Source of the DNA: Streptomyces cyaneochromogenes
GTDB taxonomy: Bacteria > Actinomycetota > Actinomycetes > Streptomycetales > Streptomycetaceae
Assembly: GCF_003963535.1 (NCBI RefSeq)
Contig: NZ_CP034539.1
Location: forward strand, 5,208,001-5,272,000
Length of the DNA stretch: 64,000 bases
Direction: 5' to 3'
In this document: positions 34,130 through 43,117 of the stretch, one piece after another
How the letters are laid out: every line of letters begins with the position of its first letter
Position numbering within the stretch: position 1 is the first letter of the stretch
Position numbers and translations under genes: made by a program
Notes under the pieces: model-generated
Seen by the model: the letters and a program-made list of their open reading frames with translations, nothing else
Databases searched by the model: none
What the model was told of the DNA's origin: nothing

Positions 34130-36094
34130 TCAGCTTTCTTCATGAGGTGACGTGATGGCGCGTGCCGCTGCCACCTCCTGGCGCAGGGGCTCCAGGACGC
34201 TGTCCGCCGGGCCCGTCAGGTCCGTGCGGACCGCGTACGGCGTTTCGGCCTCTCTTACGCCCGTCGCCAGCTCCCGTAGCTGGACGGCGACTTGGGTTGC
34301 CTCGCTCTCCGAGGGCGGCGTCGCCCCGTGTTTCACCCGTACCCGTGCCGCCGTCGTCGCGTCCACGATGCGTTCCACCGCCACCACCAGGGGCCACCAG
34401 GCCGCCGCCCGGCGTCCGGTCGGTGGGGGTTCGGTCAGGGCGCGTTGGAACTCCGTGCGGATGGCGGAGAGGTTGCGGTAGAGGCGGCGGCGCATGCGGG
34501 CGCGGGCCGGTGGGTCGACGGGGTGCGGACCGAAGGCGCCCTCCACGTAGCGTGCCGTGTCGTCCACCGCGTCCGCGAGCCGGTCGCCGACGCGGGTGTG
34601 CCAGCTCTCCGGCCACAGCAGGTAACCGGCGACGAGGGCGATCGCGCAGCCGAGGAGGGAGTCGACCAGGCGGGGCAGCAGCAGTGCGGTGCCCTCGCGG
34701 TTCAGGACGTCCGACAGGAGCAGGATCACCGGGGTGATGGCGGCCGTCTGGTAGCCGTACCCGCGGGGCGTGAACGCCGGGATCAGCGGCGCGAGCAGTA
34801 TCAGTGTCGGTACGTCCGCCCAGCCGCGCGGCACCTGGGCCAGCACCGCCGCCGCGATGACCAGCCCGGCGACCGTGCCCGCCGCCCGCAGCAGGGCCCG
34901 GGAGAACACGGAGCCGAAGTCGGGCTTGAGGACGAAGGTGATGGTCAGGGCGACCCAGTAGGAGCGGGGGACGGGGATGAGGGACACCAGGGCCTGGGCC
35001 AGTCCGATGCACAGGGCCAGGCGCAGGCCGTAGCGCCAGGACGCGGCGGAGAGCGTCACGTCGCGCAGTGCGCGGGCGGTGCGGATGCTCAGGGCGGCCG
35101 GTCGGCCGAGGCGGTCGTCGATGCCGCGAGGGTCCACGTCGGGGGTGGCGACGACCTCGGCGGTGTGGCGCAGGGCGTGGTCGACGGCGCGGGCGGCCTC
35201 GGTGGTGGGGGCCGGCAGCTCCAGGCCTGTCGGGCCCGTGCAGCCGGTTTCGACGGCTGAGGCGAGGTGCCGTACGGACTGGGGGATCTCGGGCGGGAGG
35301 GGGGTGCCGCTGAGGTGGGCGGCGGGGGCGGCCTCGACCACCGGGGTGATGGCGTTCAACTGGGCCAGCAGCCGGGTGAGTTCGGGGCTGCGGCCGTGGT
35401 GGCGGGCGCGGTGGGCGAGGACGGTGTCGTACGCCTGGTTCAGGGACTGGGTCACGGCGTGCCGGGCGTCGTCGTACGCCTGGGTGCTGCCGACGGCGCA
35501 GGCCGCGAGCAGATCGGCGACCGCCCGGTAGGTGTCCGCGACCGCGCTCCGCTCCGGCACTCCCATCCGCAGCGGCCAGGCGAGCAGTCCGAGGAGGAGG
35601 ACGAGCAGGCCGCCGCCGGACATCAGCAGCGGCGCGTGCCACCACTCGCCCGGCATCGGCAGGCCCGCCCCGACCACGCAGGTCAGCAGCAGCAACAGCC
35701 CCGACACGGAGGCGACCGCGCCGATCGTCGAGATCATCCCGGAGACCAGCGCGACGCCGGTGACGGCGGCGACGGCGACCCAGCCGTGGCCGTACACGAG
35801 GGCACCGAGGGTGATGCCGACGGCGCTGAAGAGCTGGGGGACGGCGATGGTGGGGATACGGATGCGGTACGCCGCGGCGGTGTCGCTGATGACGCCGTTG
35901 AGGGCGCCCATCGCGGCGAGGGCGCCGTACTCGGGCCGGCCGGTGGCGAGGCCGATGGCCAGGGGCAGGGGGATCGCGATCGCGGCGCGGATCACGGCCG
36001 GCCGGTTGACGGGGGCCGGCTGGGCCCGGAGGTTCCGCACCAGCCAGTCGGGGGGTGTGAGGCCGATGGGGAACTCGCGGGGCATGCGGCCCAT
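34130..36094 (-). CDS. FUSC-family membrane transporter (aromatic acid exporter-like)
   Basis: Protein of about 654 residues with two blocks of hydrophobic segments (about 30-180 and 350-500) separated and followed by hydrophilic domains, the layout of fusaric-acid-resistance (FUSC) and YccS-like proteins. Recognisable segments are GRPEYGALAAMGALNGVISD and SYWVALTITFVLKPDFGSVFSRALLRAAGTVAGLV, the latter being the FUSC-2 signature. It may export aromatic acids or weak acids. ATG 36094 is preferred since GAGG lies about 10 bases upstream. Its start is 20 bp after the stop of the endonuclease/phosphatase-family gene in the same direction, so the two form an operon. Confidence 0.82.
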   Translation of the reverse strand: MGRMPREFPIGLTPPDWLVRNLRAQPAPVNRPAVIRAAIAIPLPLAIGLATGRPEYGALAAMGALNGVISDTAAAYRIRIPTIAVPQLFSAVGITLGALVYGHGWVAVAAVTGVALVSGMISTIGAVASVSGLLLLLTCVVGAGLPMPGEWWHAPLLMSGGGLLVLLLGLLAWPLRMGVPERSAVADTYRAVADLLAACAVGSTQAYDDARHAVTQSLNQAYDTVLAHRARHHGRSPELTRLLAQLNAITPVVEAAPAAHLSGTPLPPEIPQSVRHLASAVETGCTGPTGLELPAPTTEAARAVDHALRHTAEVVATPDVDPRGIDDRLGRPAALSIRTARALRDVTLSAASWRYGLRLALCIGLAQALVSLIPVPRSYWVALTITFVLKPDFGSVFSRALLRAAGTVAGLVIAAAVLAQVPRGWADVPTLILLAPLIPAFTPRGYGYQTAAITPVILLLSDVLNREGTALLLPRLVDSLLGCAIALVAGYLLWPESWHTRVGDRLADAVDDTARYVEGAFGPHPVDPPARARMRRRLYRNLSAIRTEFQRALTEPPPTGRRAAAWWPLVVAVERIVDATTAARVRVKHGATPPSESEATQVAVQLRELATGVREAETPYAVRTDLTGPADSVLEPLRQEVAAARAITSPHEES

Positions 36095-36114
36095 TATGAG
36101 CACCCTCGTTCAGC

Positions 36115-37062
36115 TCATCGGCGCTGGTGAAGCGTGATGTCGGTGAGAAGCGCGCGGTGGTCGGTGCCGGGCAGGTCGAGGAAGCGGGCCCTGCGGACGG
36201 AGAAGTCCGCGGAGAGGAGGACGTGGTCGATCTGTACGCCGAAGACGGGCGTGGTGCGCGCGGGCCAGCTGGGGGTGCGGTCGTGGCCGGTGAGGCGGCT
36301 GGCGCTGCGCAGGCCGGTGTCCAGGATGCGGCGGAAGGCGGCGTGGTCCTGGGAGGCGTTGAAGTCGCCGGCGAGGATCAGGGGCGTACGGCTGTCACCG
36401 GTGCTCCCGGTGTTCTCGGCGGCGAAGTCGCGCAGCCTGCCCAGTTCCTCGCGCCACGCGTCGGTCCGGCCCGGCATCGGCGGCATGGGATGCGCGAGCT
36501 GCAGCCGTACGGCGTGGCCGCGCACGTCGGCGACGGCGCCGGGCATGGCCATGGTGCCGGGGACACCCTCGGCGGCGGTGAGCGGGAAGCGGCTGAGGAC
36601 GACCGAGCCCGCCGAGCCGGCGGCCACCTGGGCCGCCCGGTACGGATAGTCGGTGCCGAGGGCCCGCTTGAGCGTGTCCTCGCAGGTGTACTCGCACTCC
36701 TGGACGAACACGAGGTCCGGCCTCTCGCGGCGGACGGCGTCGACCAGGGCGTCGGTCGCCTGCCCGAACTCGACGTTCGAGGTCAGCACCCGGAAGGAGA
36801 CGAGCGGCGGCCCGCCCGGCTCACCGGTCTTCCCGTACGGCTCGATGTACCACGCCAGCAGCCCGAGCAGGGCCACGGCCCAGACGACGCCGGGCCACCA
36901 GCGGGAGAACAGCGCGAGCAGCAGCCCGACCCCGGTGGGCACGAGCAGCCACGGCAGGAAGGCGAGGAACTGCGGGACGGGGGTGACGCAGTCGGCGTCG
37001 GCGACGCGACAGCCGACGACCGCGCTGACGCCGAGGAACAGCAAGACAGCCGCAGTCTCCAA
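36115..37062 (-). CDS. membrane-anchored endonuclease/exonuclease/phosphatase family protein
   Basis: Protein of 315 residues. Two or three N-terminal hydrophobic segments (about 4-80) precede an extracytoplasmic EEP domain: VLTSNVEFGQ (Asn), FVQECEYT (catalytic Glu), ILAGDFNASQDH (Asp/Asn) and the final GTDHRALLTDI (Asp-His pair). The three short His/Asn motifs are intact, so it is probably active on a phosphodiester substrate outside the membrane, nucleic acid or lipid. It is the first gene of an operon with the FUSC transporter. Confidence 0.82.
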   Translation of the reverse strand: METAAVLLFLGVSAVVGCRVADADCVTPVPQFLAFLPWLLVPTGVGLLLALFSRWWPGVVWAVALLGLLAWYIEPYGKTGEPGGPPLVSFRVLTSNVEFGQATDALVDAVRRERPDLVFVQECEYTCEDTLKRALGTDYPYRAAQVAAGSAGSVVLSRFPLTAAEGVPGTMAMPGAVADVRGHAVRLQLAHPMPPMPGRTDAWREELGRLRDFAAENTGSTGDSRTPLILAGDFNASQDHAAFRRILDTGLRSASRLTGHDRTPSWPARTTPVFGVQIDHVLLSADFSVRRARFLDLPGTDHRALLTDITLHQRR

Positions 37063-37209
37063 GAGCCGGCCTTCCGCTCGCGGGTGGGATGCCCGAATCC
37101 TCCCTCAAAGACGGGGGTCGTGGGGTGCAGGTTGCGTGGGCGGGAGGGGTCCCGGGGGTGCGTGCCGATGATGGGGCGCCGGTCACCGAGTGGGACAAGG
37201 AGATCCGAG

Positions 37210-37395
37210 ATGACACCTGTGCAGGTCAACTGGCTGACTCTGCTGCTCGCGCCGATCGCCGTCGTCGGGCTGGTGGTCGCCCTCGGCGCCAAGCTTTCGT
37301 CGTCCAGGAGGGGCGAGCCGATGCCCGGATGGGCCAATGCCGTTCAGGGTGCGGCGATCGCGGTCGTGCTGCTCGTGGCCATCCTGAACTGGTAG
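37210..37395 (+). CDS. small two-TM membrane protein
   Basis: Protein of 61 residues: N-terminal hydrophobic helix (LTLLLAPIAVVGLVVALGAKL), a short basic/polar loop (SSSRRGEPMPG) and a second helix (AVQGAAIAVVLLVAILN). The start is supported by AAGGAG about 8 bases before ATG 37210. Function unknown. It is divergent from the membrane-anchored EEP gene across 147 bp and convergent with the alpha/beta hydrolase gene. Confidence 0.68.
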   Translation: MTPVQVNWLTLLLAPIAVVGLVVALGAKLSSSRRGEPMPGWANAVQGAAIAVVLLVAILNW

Positions 37396-37421
37396 TGAGC
37401 GGTTCGTGGGCGGAGTACGGA

Positions 37422-38237
37422 TCACCCGTCGACCCGGGCCAGAAACGCCCCCAGCGCCTCGTTGAACTCCCCCGGCCGCTCCAGGTTCGGCATGTGCGCG
37501 GCCCCGTCGATCACCCGCAGGGCCGAGTCCGGGAGCGCCGCGTGCATCGCCTGCGCGTCGGCGACGGGGGTGTAGGCGTCGTCCGCGCCCACGACGACCA
37601 GGGCGGGGACCGTGACGCGGGTCAGCAGGGTGCGGTAGTCGGGGCGTTCGGCGCGGCCGCGCAGGGCCGCCGCGGCGCCCTCGGGCGGCGTCGCCGTCAT
37701 CATGCGGTGGACGTGGGCCTTGACCTCGGCGTCCGCGTACGGCGCGACCATCTTCTCCAGCACCTCGTCGGCGTATCCGCGCATGCCCTCGCGCAGCAGC
37801 CGGTCCGCCATGGCGTTCCGCGTCCGCCTGCCCTGAGCCGTCTCCGCGGCCGGGAAGGTGTCCGCGAGGACCAGGCCCCGGATGCGGCCGGGGAAACGGT
37901 CGTAGCACTCCATGACGATCTGGCCGCCCATCGACAGGCCCGCCAGCACGAAGGTCTCCACCTCCAGGTGGTCCAGCAGGGCCTCGATGTCCCGGGCGAA
38001 GTCGGAGAGGAGCGTGATGCCGGGGACGACCGGGGAGGCGCCGTAGCCGCGCAGGTCGGGGGCGATCACCCGGCGGGCGGCGGAGAACGTCTCGATCTGC
38101 GGGGCCCACATCGTGCGGTCGAAGGGGTGGCCGTGGACGAGGACGAGGGGAGTCGATGATGCGTCGGCGCCTTTGTCCTCGTATGCGATGGATACGAGGG
38201 ATGCACGGGATACGCGGGATGCGGGGGAAGGGGTCAT
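37422..38237 (-). CDS. alpha/beta hydrolase
   Basis: Protein of 271 residues. The oxyanion-hole motif VHGHPFDRTMW and the nucleophile elbow LAGLSMGGQ (Ser at about residue 105) are clear. The Asp lies in VVGADDAYTP and the His in DGAAHMPNLERP. The set resembles 3-oxoadipate enol-lactonases and haloperoxidase-like esterases; no substrate can be fixed. ATG 38237 was chosen over the upstream start, whose extra residues lack family similarity and overlap the MocR repeats. It is divergent from a MocR-type regulator, which is the likely controller. Confidence 0.85.
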   Translation of the reverse strand: MTPSPASRVSRASLVSIAYEDKGADASSTPLVLVHGHPFDRTMWAPQIETFSAARRVIAPDLRGYGASPVVPGITLLSDFARDIEALLDHLEVETFVLAGLSMGGQIVMECYDRFPGRIRGLVLADTFPAAETAQGRRTRNAMADRLLREGMRGYADEVLEKMVAPYADAEVKAHVHRMMTATPPEGAAAALRGRAERPDYRTLLTRVTVPALVVVGADDAYTPVADAQAMHAALPDSALRVIDGAAHMPNLERPGEFNEALGAFLARVDG

Positions 38238-38263
38238 GTGAAGGACCCTAGATCGGCCCAACT

Positions 38264-38298
38264 CCTCGGTGCAATAAGATCTTTGCCCTCGGTGCAAT
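38264..38298. promoter_or_regulatory. direct repeats, likely MocR operator
   Basis: CCTCGGTGCAAT occurs twice, at 38264-38275 and 38287-38298, a 23-bp period (about two helical turns), in the divergent region between hydrolase and MocR gene. Tandem direct repeats of this size are the established binding pattern of MocR/GabR/PdxR proteins. Confidence 0.7.
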
Positions 38299-38314
38299 GT
38301 CAGGGGGAGAGCAC

Positions 38315-39634
38315 GTGAACGACTATCGGCGCCTCGCCGACCGGATAGCCGACGACATCACCGCCGGACGGCTCAAGCCCGGCGAACGGCTGCCGCCGCA
38401 GCGGGTGTTCGCGCGGCGGCGCGGGATCGCCGGGTCGACGGCGGGGCGGGTGTACGCGGAACTCGTACGGCGCGGGCTGGTCGTCGGCGAGGTCGGCCGC
38501 GGCACGTTCGTACGGGCCGCTCCGGCGGCGTCCGGGCGGGCGCTCGTCGAGGCGGCGACCGCGGCGCCGGTGAACCTGGAGCTCAACTACCCCTCCGTGC
38601 CGGGCGAGGCGGAGCTCCTCGCGGCGACCTTCGGCCCGCTGCTGCGCCCCGACGTGCTGGCCGAGGCCCTGCGCCCGGCCGCCGCCACCGGCACGCCCGC
38701 GGCCCGGGAGGCGGCGGCCGCGCTCCTCGCCACCCCCGGCTGGCGCCCCGCCCCCGACCGGGTCCTGTTCACCGGCAGCGGCCGTCAGTCCATCGCCGCC
38801 ACGCTCGCCTCCCTCGTCCGGCCCGGCGGCCGGGTCGGAGCCGAGGCGCTGACGTACCCCATGGTCAAGGAGATCGCCGCCCGGCTCGGCATCACCCTGG
38901 TGCCGCTGGCCACGGACGAGGAGGGACCGCGCCCGGAGTCCGTGGCCGCCGCCCACCGCGCGGCCCCGCTGGCCGCGCTCTACCTCCAGCCGACCCTGCA
39001 CAACCCGACCTCGGTGACGACGAGCCCCGAACGCCGACACCAACTCGCCCGCACCGCAGTCGACTTGAACATCCCCGTCGTCGAGGACCGCATCTGGTCC
39101 TTCCTCACGGACGACGACCCCTTCGCCGCCCACGCGCCCGGACTCACCCATGTCGTCGACAGCCTCTCCAAGCGCGTCGCGCCCGGACTCACCGTCGGCT
39201 TCGCCGTCGTGCCCGAGACACGGGTCGAGGCGGTGGCGGCGGCCGTGCGCTCCGGTGGGTGGAGTGCGGGGCGGTTCGCGGTGGAGGCGGCCGTGCGGTG
39301 GATCGGGGACGGGACGGTGCGGCGGCTGGTCGCGGCGAAGCGGGCGGACGCGGCGCACCGGCAGCGGATCGTCGGCGAGGAACTGCGCGGGTTCGCCGTA
39401 CGGTCCGATCCGCGCACCTGTTTCGCCTGGTGGGAGCTGCCGGCACCGTGGCGCGCGGACACCTTCACGGCCGCCGCGGCCGCGCACGGCATCGCCGTCA
39501 CCCCCGGCCCCGCCTTCGCCGTCGACCCGAACCGCACCCCGGACGCGGTCAGACTCGGGCTCGCGTCGGCCCCGGAGCCGGATCTGCGGCGGGCGCTGCG
39601 GACCCTCGCCGGCGTTGCGCGAGCAGTTCGATGA
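38315..39634 (+). CDS. MocR/PdxR-type PLP-dependent transcriptional regulator
   Basis: Protein of 439 residues. A GntR winged helix is at about 3-68 (YRRLADRIADDITAGRLKPGERLPPQRVFARRRGIAGSTAGRVYAELVRRGLV). The fold-type I aminotransferase-like domain follows; the PLP-binding Lys is in DSLSKRVAPGLTVGF (about residue 287). Such proteins sense a PLP adduct or amino compound and regulate a divergent gene. GTG 38315 is preferred because GGGGGAG precedes it by 5-6 bases; an ATG at 38297 overlaps the repeat. Its 3' end overlaps the end of the convergent membrane-protein gene by 86 bp. Confidence 0.88.
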   Translation: MNDYRRLADRIADDITAGRLKPGERLPPQRVFARRRGIAGSTAGRVYAELVRRGLVVGEVGRGTFVRAAPAASGRALVEAATAAPVNLELNYPSVPGEAELLAATFGPLLRPDVLAEALRPAAATGTPAAREAAAALLATPGWRPAPDRVLFTGSGRQSIAATLASLVRPGGRVGAEALTYPMVKEIAARLGITLVPLATDEEGPRPESVAAAHRAAPLAALYLQPTLHNPTSVTTSPERRHQLARTAVDLNIPVVEDRIWSFLTDDDPFAAHAPGLTHVVDSLSKRVAPGLTVGFAVVPETRVEAVAAAVRSGGWSAGRFAVEAAVRWIGDGTVRRLVAAKRADAAHRQRIVGEELRGFAVRSDPRTCFAWWELPAPWRADTFTAAAAAHGIAVTPGPAFAVDPNRTPDAVRLGLASAPEPDLRRALRTLAGVARAVR

Positions 39635-40529
39635 GCCGGCACAGGAGGGCCGCCGTCAGGCCGAGGGCGATCAGCAGCCAGGACACCGTGCGCAGGGTCT
39701 GCGTCAGGGCGTCGTAGACCGCGCCGGCGGCCGGGCGGTGGGCCGCCTCGGGCAGGTCGGCCAGCGTGAGCCGGCGGCCGATCGCCACCGCGAGCAGCAG
39801 GAACGCGCCGCCGAGGGCCGCGCCCAGCGCGGTCGCCGTGAGGGCGCGGCGGCGGCAGGCGGCGACGGCGATGCCGGTCGTGGCGAGGACTGCGGCCGAG
39901 ACGGGCAGCCAGAAACCGGCGACTTCGAGCACGTCGTACCCCTTCCTGAGCCGGTCCAGCTCGTGCGCCGGGAGCACCGGGACCTCGGTGTGCTCGACCG
40001 GGATGTTCTGCGCCAACGGCACGTTGTCCTCGGCGAGTTGGCGTTTGACCTGGGCGGCGACCGGGGCGAGGTCGACGGTGACGGTGCCCTCGCTCCCGTC
40101 CTGAAGGGCACTCAGCACGGAGCCGTGCAGCGCCCTGTTGCCCGCGTCCCACGCCGTGCGGAAGGCGTCGGTCCGGGTGAAGGAGCGCACCGCGTCGTAC
40201 ACGAAGGGGCGTACGGTGCCGCGCTCGTCGCGGATGCCGAGGTCGTGGTCGAGCCGGGGGGCCATCTCGTGCATGATCCCGGCCCCGACGGTGTCCGCGA
40301 CCGCGCCCTGCACCGCCGGATCCCCGGCGAGCGGCGCCATCGTGGTGACGTAGTGCCCCGTGTCCGCGAGCCCGTACGTCACCCAGGCCGCCAGCGCGCC
40401 GAACGGCACGAGGAGGCACGACAGGGCGATCAGCGCTGCCGACAGGGCGTTCCGCAGACGGGTGAGCACGTTCTCAGGCAAGGCGCGCGGGGGTCGGGGC
40501 GCCAGCGGGCTGCCTGCATACGGCCGCAC
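39549..40529 (-). CDS. integral membrane protein, conserved in actinobacteria
   Basis: Protein of about 326 residues. One hydrophobic helix is near residue 30-55 (ALSAALIALSCLLVPFGALAAWVTYGL), then a long extracellular region (about 60-200) with an Asp-rich segment, then three TM helices (FWLPVSAAVLATTGIAVAA, LGAALGGAFLLLAVAIG, TVSWLLIALGLTAALLC). I do not know its function; similar proteins occur near secretion or cell-wall genes. GTG 40529 was chosen because GGGAG lies about 9 bases upstream. The last 28 codons overlap the MocR gene on the opposite strand. Confidence 0.68.
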   Translation of the reverse strand: MRPYAGSPLAPRPPRALPENVLTRLRNALSAALIALSCLLVPFGALAAWVTYGLADTGHYVTTMAPLAGDPAVQGAVADTVGAGIMHEMAPRLDHDLGIRDERGTVRPFVYDAVRSFTRTDAFRTAWDAGNRALHGSVLSALQDGSEGTVTVDLAPVAAQVKRQLAEDNVPLAQNIPVEHTEVPVLPAHELDRLRKGYDVLEVAGFWLPVSAAVLATTGIAVAACRRRALTATALGAALGGAFLLLAVAIGRRLTLADLPEAAHRPAAGAVYDALTQTLRTVSWLLIALGLTAALLCRLIELLAQRRRGSAAPAADPAPGPTRARV

Positions 40530-40632
40530 GATTCCGCTCTCCCGTGGCTCAGCGATGCCTCCGCGGTGGCTCTCCGGTGGAGCGTTCACCCGAACGGGTG
40601 TCTCATGGATCAGGGGAGCAAGGAGGCGGATC

Positions 40633-41085
40633 ATGCGCACCAGCCCGACCCTGCGGATCATGGCCGCGGCTCTGCTCACCGGTGGCACTCTCGCGGTCGC
40701 GGCGGCGGGGACCCCGGCGGTGGCCGTAGACGATCACGACCGGCTGGTCAGGGGCACGGTCGTCTCCCACACCGATCTCAAGGTCAGGGAGGCGCCCACG
40801 ACCCGGTCGGCCGTCGTCGACCGGCTCGCACCGGGCAGCGAGGTCCGCATCGAGTGCAAGGTGCGCGGTGAGCACATCGACGGCAATCCGTTCTGGTACT
40901 GGCTGGTGGACTCCCGTGGCTGGTCGAGCGCCGCCTTCGTGGACACCGGCGGACGCCACGTACCGGACTGCGCCGACCCCGTCCCCGAGTGGAAGGACGG
41001 CTCCTGGAGCAACTGGGACCCCTCCTGGAGCGTGTCGGCCTCCGGTTCGTGGAGCTGGAACGTGAGCGTGACCGTGGGTGGATGA
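40633..41085 (+). CDS. secreted SH3-like domain protein
   Basis: Protein of 150 residues. A signal peptide covers about 1-33 (MRTSPTLRIMAAALLTGGTLAVAAAGTPAVAV). A bacterial SH3-like fold spans about 38-105: VVSHTDLKVREAPTTRSAVVDRLAPGSEVRIECKVRG and FWYWLVDSRGWSSAAFVDTGG, in which the LKVREAPTTRSAVV strand is typical. The C-terminal 40 residues are Trp/Ser-rich (WKDGSWSNWDPSWSVSASGSWSWNV). Likely binds cell-wall or exopolymer. A strong AGGAGG site precedes ATG 40633. The stop codon lies inside a 20-bp tandem duplication. Confidence 0.78.
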   Translation: MRTSPTLRIMAAALLTGGTLAVAAAGTPAVAVDDHDRLVRGTVVSHTDLKVREAPTTRSAVVDRLAPGSEVRIECKVRGEHIDGNPFWYWLVDSRGWSSAAFVDTGGRHVPDCADPVPEWKDGSWSNWDPSWSVSASGSWSWNVSVTVGG

Positions 41086-41105
41086 ACGTGACCGTGGGTG
41101 GATGA
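41066..41105 (+). repeat. 20-bp tandem repeat spanning the stop codon
   Basis: GCGTGACCGTGGGTGGATGA (41066-41085) is repeated as ACGTGACCGTGGGTGGATGA (41086-41105), 19 of 20 identical. The first copy contains the stop codon; the second is untranslated. It looks like a recent slippage event. Confidence 0.85.
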
Positions 41106-41112
41106 AGGGGAA

Positions 41113-41151
41113 CGGATCGGCCCCGGCGCCAGTGGTGCCGGGGCCGATCCG
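41113..41151. terminator. stem-loop terminator after the SH3-like gene
   Basis: Perfect 15-bp arms CGGATCGGCCCCGGC (41113-41127) and GCCGGGGCCGATCCG (41137-41151) with a 9-base loop. It stands between convergent genes. Confidence 0.85.
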
Positions 41152-41193
41152 TGCGCCCGTGAGTCCTCCGTCAGTCGGCCTTCCGGCCTTCCG

Positions 41194-41652
41194 TCAGCGG
41201 ATGCGGTGGCCCTCGGCGTCCTCGTGCGTGTAGTAGCGGTAGAACAGCACGGCGAACCAGACCGCGCCGACCACAAGCCCCATCAGCACGGACCTGACGA
41301 TGCTCTTGTCGGTCAGGCTGTACAGGAACCCGAAGGCGCCACCGGTGAAGGAGGCCCACAGGATCGCGTGCAGTTCGCGCCTCATGTGGGGCGCGAGGGC
41401 GCGAATGCCGACGTAGAGCACCATGAACGCGAACGCCGTGACGAAGCCGAAGAGCAGGTTCCAGCCGGTGATCTCGCCGCCGGAGCGCTGGTTCGCCGCG
41501 GCCCAGTAGCCGTAGACCAGCCCGAGGACGACGGGCACGGCCACGCTCGCGATGCGGTGCGTCCGCTCGCTGAACACGTCGGGCAGACCGCCTGCGCCGG
41601 CCGTCACCGCCCTTGGCGCCCCTGCGCCGGACGCGGGTGCCGCATGAGCCAT
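41194..41652 (-). CDS. four-TM membrane protein
   Basis: Protein of 152 residues. Four hydrophobic helices are predicted: IASVAVPVVLGLVYGYWAAA, WNLLFGFVTAFAFMVLYVG, ILWASFTGGAFGFLYSL and SVLMGLVVGAVWFAVLFYRYY, followed by a short acidic tail (THEDAEGHRIR). ATG 41652 has GGAG upstream in AGAGAGGAGTGC. I do not know the family; uncharacterised proteins of this type are common in Streptomyces. It is divergent from the PP2C phosphatase gene. Confidence 0.75.
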   Translation of the reverse strand: MAHAAPASGAGAPRAVTAGAGGLPDVFSERTHRIASVAVPVVLGLVYGYWAAANQRSGGEITGWNLLFGFVTAFAFMVLYVGIRALAPHMRRELHAILWASFTGGAFGFLYSLTDKSIVRSVLMGLVVGAVWFAVLFYRYYTHEDAEGHRIR

Positions 41653-41809
41653 GAGAGCACTCCTCTCTCTCGTCGCCCCCGCAATCAAGGGCACACCTGA
41701 GGGGGCTGCGTGGCAAGTCGGCGGGGCGGTCGTTTCAGCCCGCCCGGCGGCCACGGGAACCCCGGGTACCCGGATGCGGCAAGCCGGACGCCGTGTTTCG
41801 CTGAGGCGC

Positions 41810-43048
41810 ATGAGGGCCGTCAGCGACGGCGGGGCCAGCCCGCTGGGCCGCCCACGCCGGCCGCAGCTGCTGCGCGTGCGCGGCCGGAGTGTCGCCTGGG
41901 TGCCGCCGCTGCTGCTGCTCGTCGGCATCGTGCTGGTCGACTTCCGCACCAGCAGCGACTTCCGGATCCTGTCCTGGATCGTGCTGGTGCCCGGTATCGC
42001 CGCCGCGATCTGCGGGGTGTGGGGGACGGCCGTGTACGCGGTGCTCGCGCCCGCCACCTACATCGTCGCGGACGCCGCCCTGCCGCACGAGTACCAGGCC
42101 GGCCTGCCCGACCTCGTCCTCGCCGGCATCGGCGGCGTCCTCGCCACGCTGGCCTGCGTGGTCCGGGTACGCGGCGAGCAGCGCATGCTGCACATGCAGG
42201 ACGTCGCCGAGACCATCCGCCGCACCGTGCTGCGCCCGCTGCCCCCCGGCTGGGGCGGCCTCGACCACGCGGCCGTGTATCTCTCCGCCGACAGCGAGGC
42301 CAGGGTCGGCGGCGACTTCTACGACATCCAGATCGGCCTGCACGGCACCCGCGTCATCCTCGGCGACGTCCAGGGCAAGGGGCTCGGCGCGGTGGAGGCG
42401 GCGGCCGCGCTGCTCGGCACGTTCCGTGAGGCCGCGTACCACGAGGCGGATCTGAGGGCGGTCGCCGTGTGCCTGGAACTGCGTATGCAGCGGCACATCC
42501 GGCTGCGCACGGAGCTCGGCAGGGAGGAGGGCGACCGGTTCGCCACCGCCGTGCTGCTCGGCTTCCCCGAGGAGCGGCCGGGCGCGGTGGAGGCGGTCGT
42601 TCTCGGCCACGACGCCCCGCTGGTGGTCGGCCCCGACGGCGTACGGCCCCTGCCGCCCGACCACGGCCTCCCCCTCGGCTACGCCGAACTCGCCCCCGCC
42701 GACGGCCCGGCGCCCGTCCTGCGCGTCTCCCTCGCCCCCGGCGAGACGCTGCTGCTGACCACGGACGGCGTGACCGAGGCCAGGGACGGCGACGGCGCGT
42801 TCTACCCGCTCACCGCCGAGGTCACCGAGGCCGTCGCCGCCGACCCGGCCCTCGCACGGCCCGCACGGCTGGTCGCCTTCGTCCGGGAGCGGACGCTGCG
42901 GCACTGCGACGGTCATCTGGCCGACGACACGACGGTGTTCGCGGTGCGCAGGAGAGCCGGTATGGGGAACGGCGTGGGGAATGGCGGGGGGAAGGGCGGG
43001 GGGAACGGCGGGGGGAATGGGGACGGAATCGGGCGTAAACAGTCCTGA
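41810..43048 (+). CDS. membrane-anchored PP2C (SpoIIE) phosphatase
   Basis: Protein of about 412 residues. Three hydrophobic helices lie at about 30-120 (VAWVPPLLLLVGIVLVDF, ILSWIVLVPGIAAAICGVWG, YAVLAPATYIVAD). The cytosolic SpoIIE phosphatase domain (about 150-385) keeps the metal-binding residues: VGGDFYDIQ, ILGDVQGKGLGA, LTTDGVTEARD and DDTTVFAV. This is the classic Streptomyces membrane PP2C that dephosphorylates anti-sigma antagonists. The tail is a Gly/Asn repeat (GNGVGNGGGKGGGNGGGNG). Start choice is uncertain; ATG 41810 has GAGG just upstream. Confidence 0.8.
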   Translation: MRAVSDGGASPLGRPRRPQLLRVRGRSVAWVPPLLLLVGIVLVDFRTSSDFRILSWIVLVPGIAAAICGVWGTAVYAVLAPATYIVADAALPHEYQAGLPDLVLAGIGGVLATLACVVRVRGEQRMLHMQDVAETIRRTVLRPLPPGWGGLDHAAVYLSADSEARVGGDFYDIQIGLHGTRVILGDVQGKGLGAVEAAAALLGTFREAAYHEADLRAVAVCLELRMQRHIRLRTELGREEGDRFATAVLLGFPEERPGAVEAVVLGHDAPLVVGPDGVRPLPPDHGLPLGYAELAPADGPAPVLRVSLAPGETLLLTTDGVTEARDGDGAFYPLTAEVTEAVAADPALARPARLVAFVRERTLRHCDGHLADDTTVFAVRRRAGMGNGVGNGGGKGGGNGGGNGDGIGRKQS

Positions 43049-43117
43049 GATCCCGCTTTGCAGCCGCAGCGGTTACGGTGCTGCCGTACGTGATCGACGG
43101 GGGATGGGGAGGGACCG

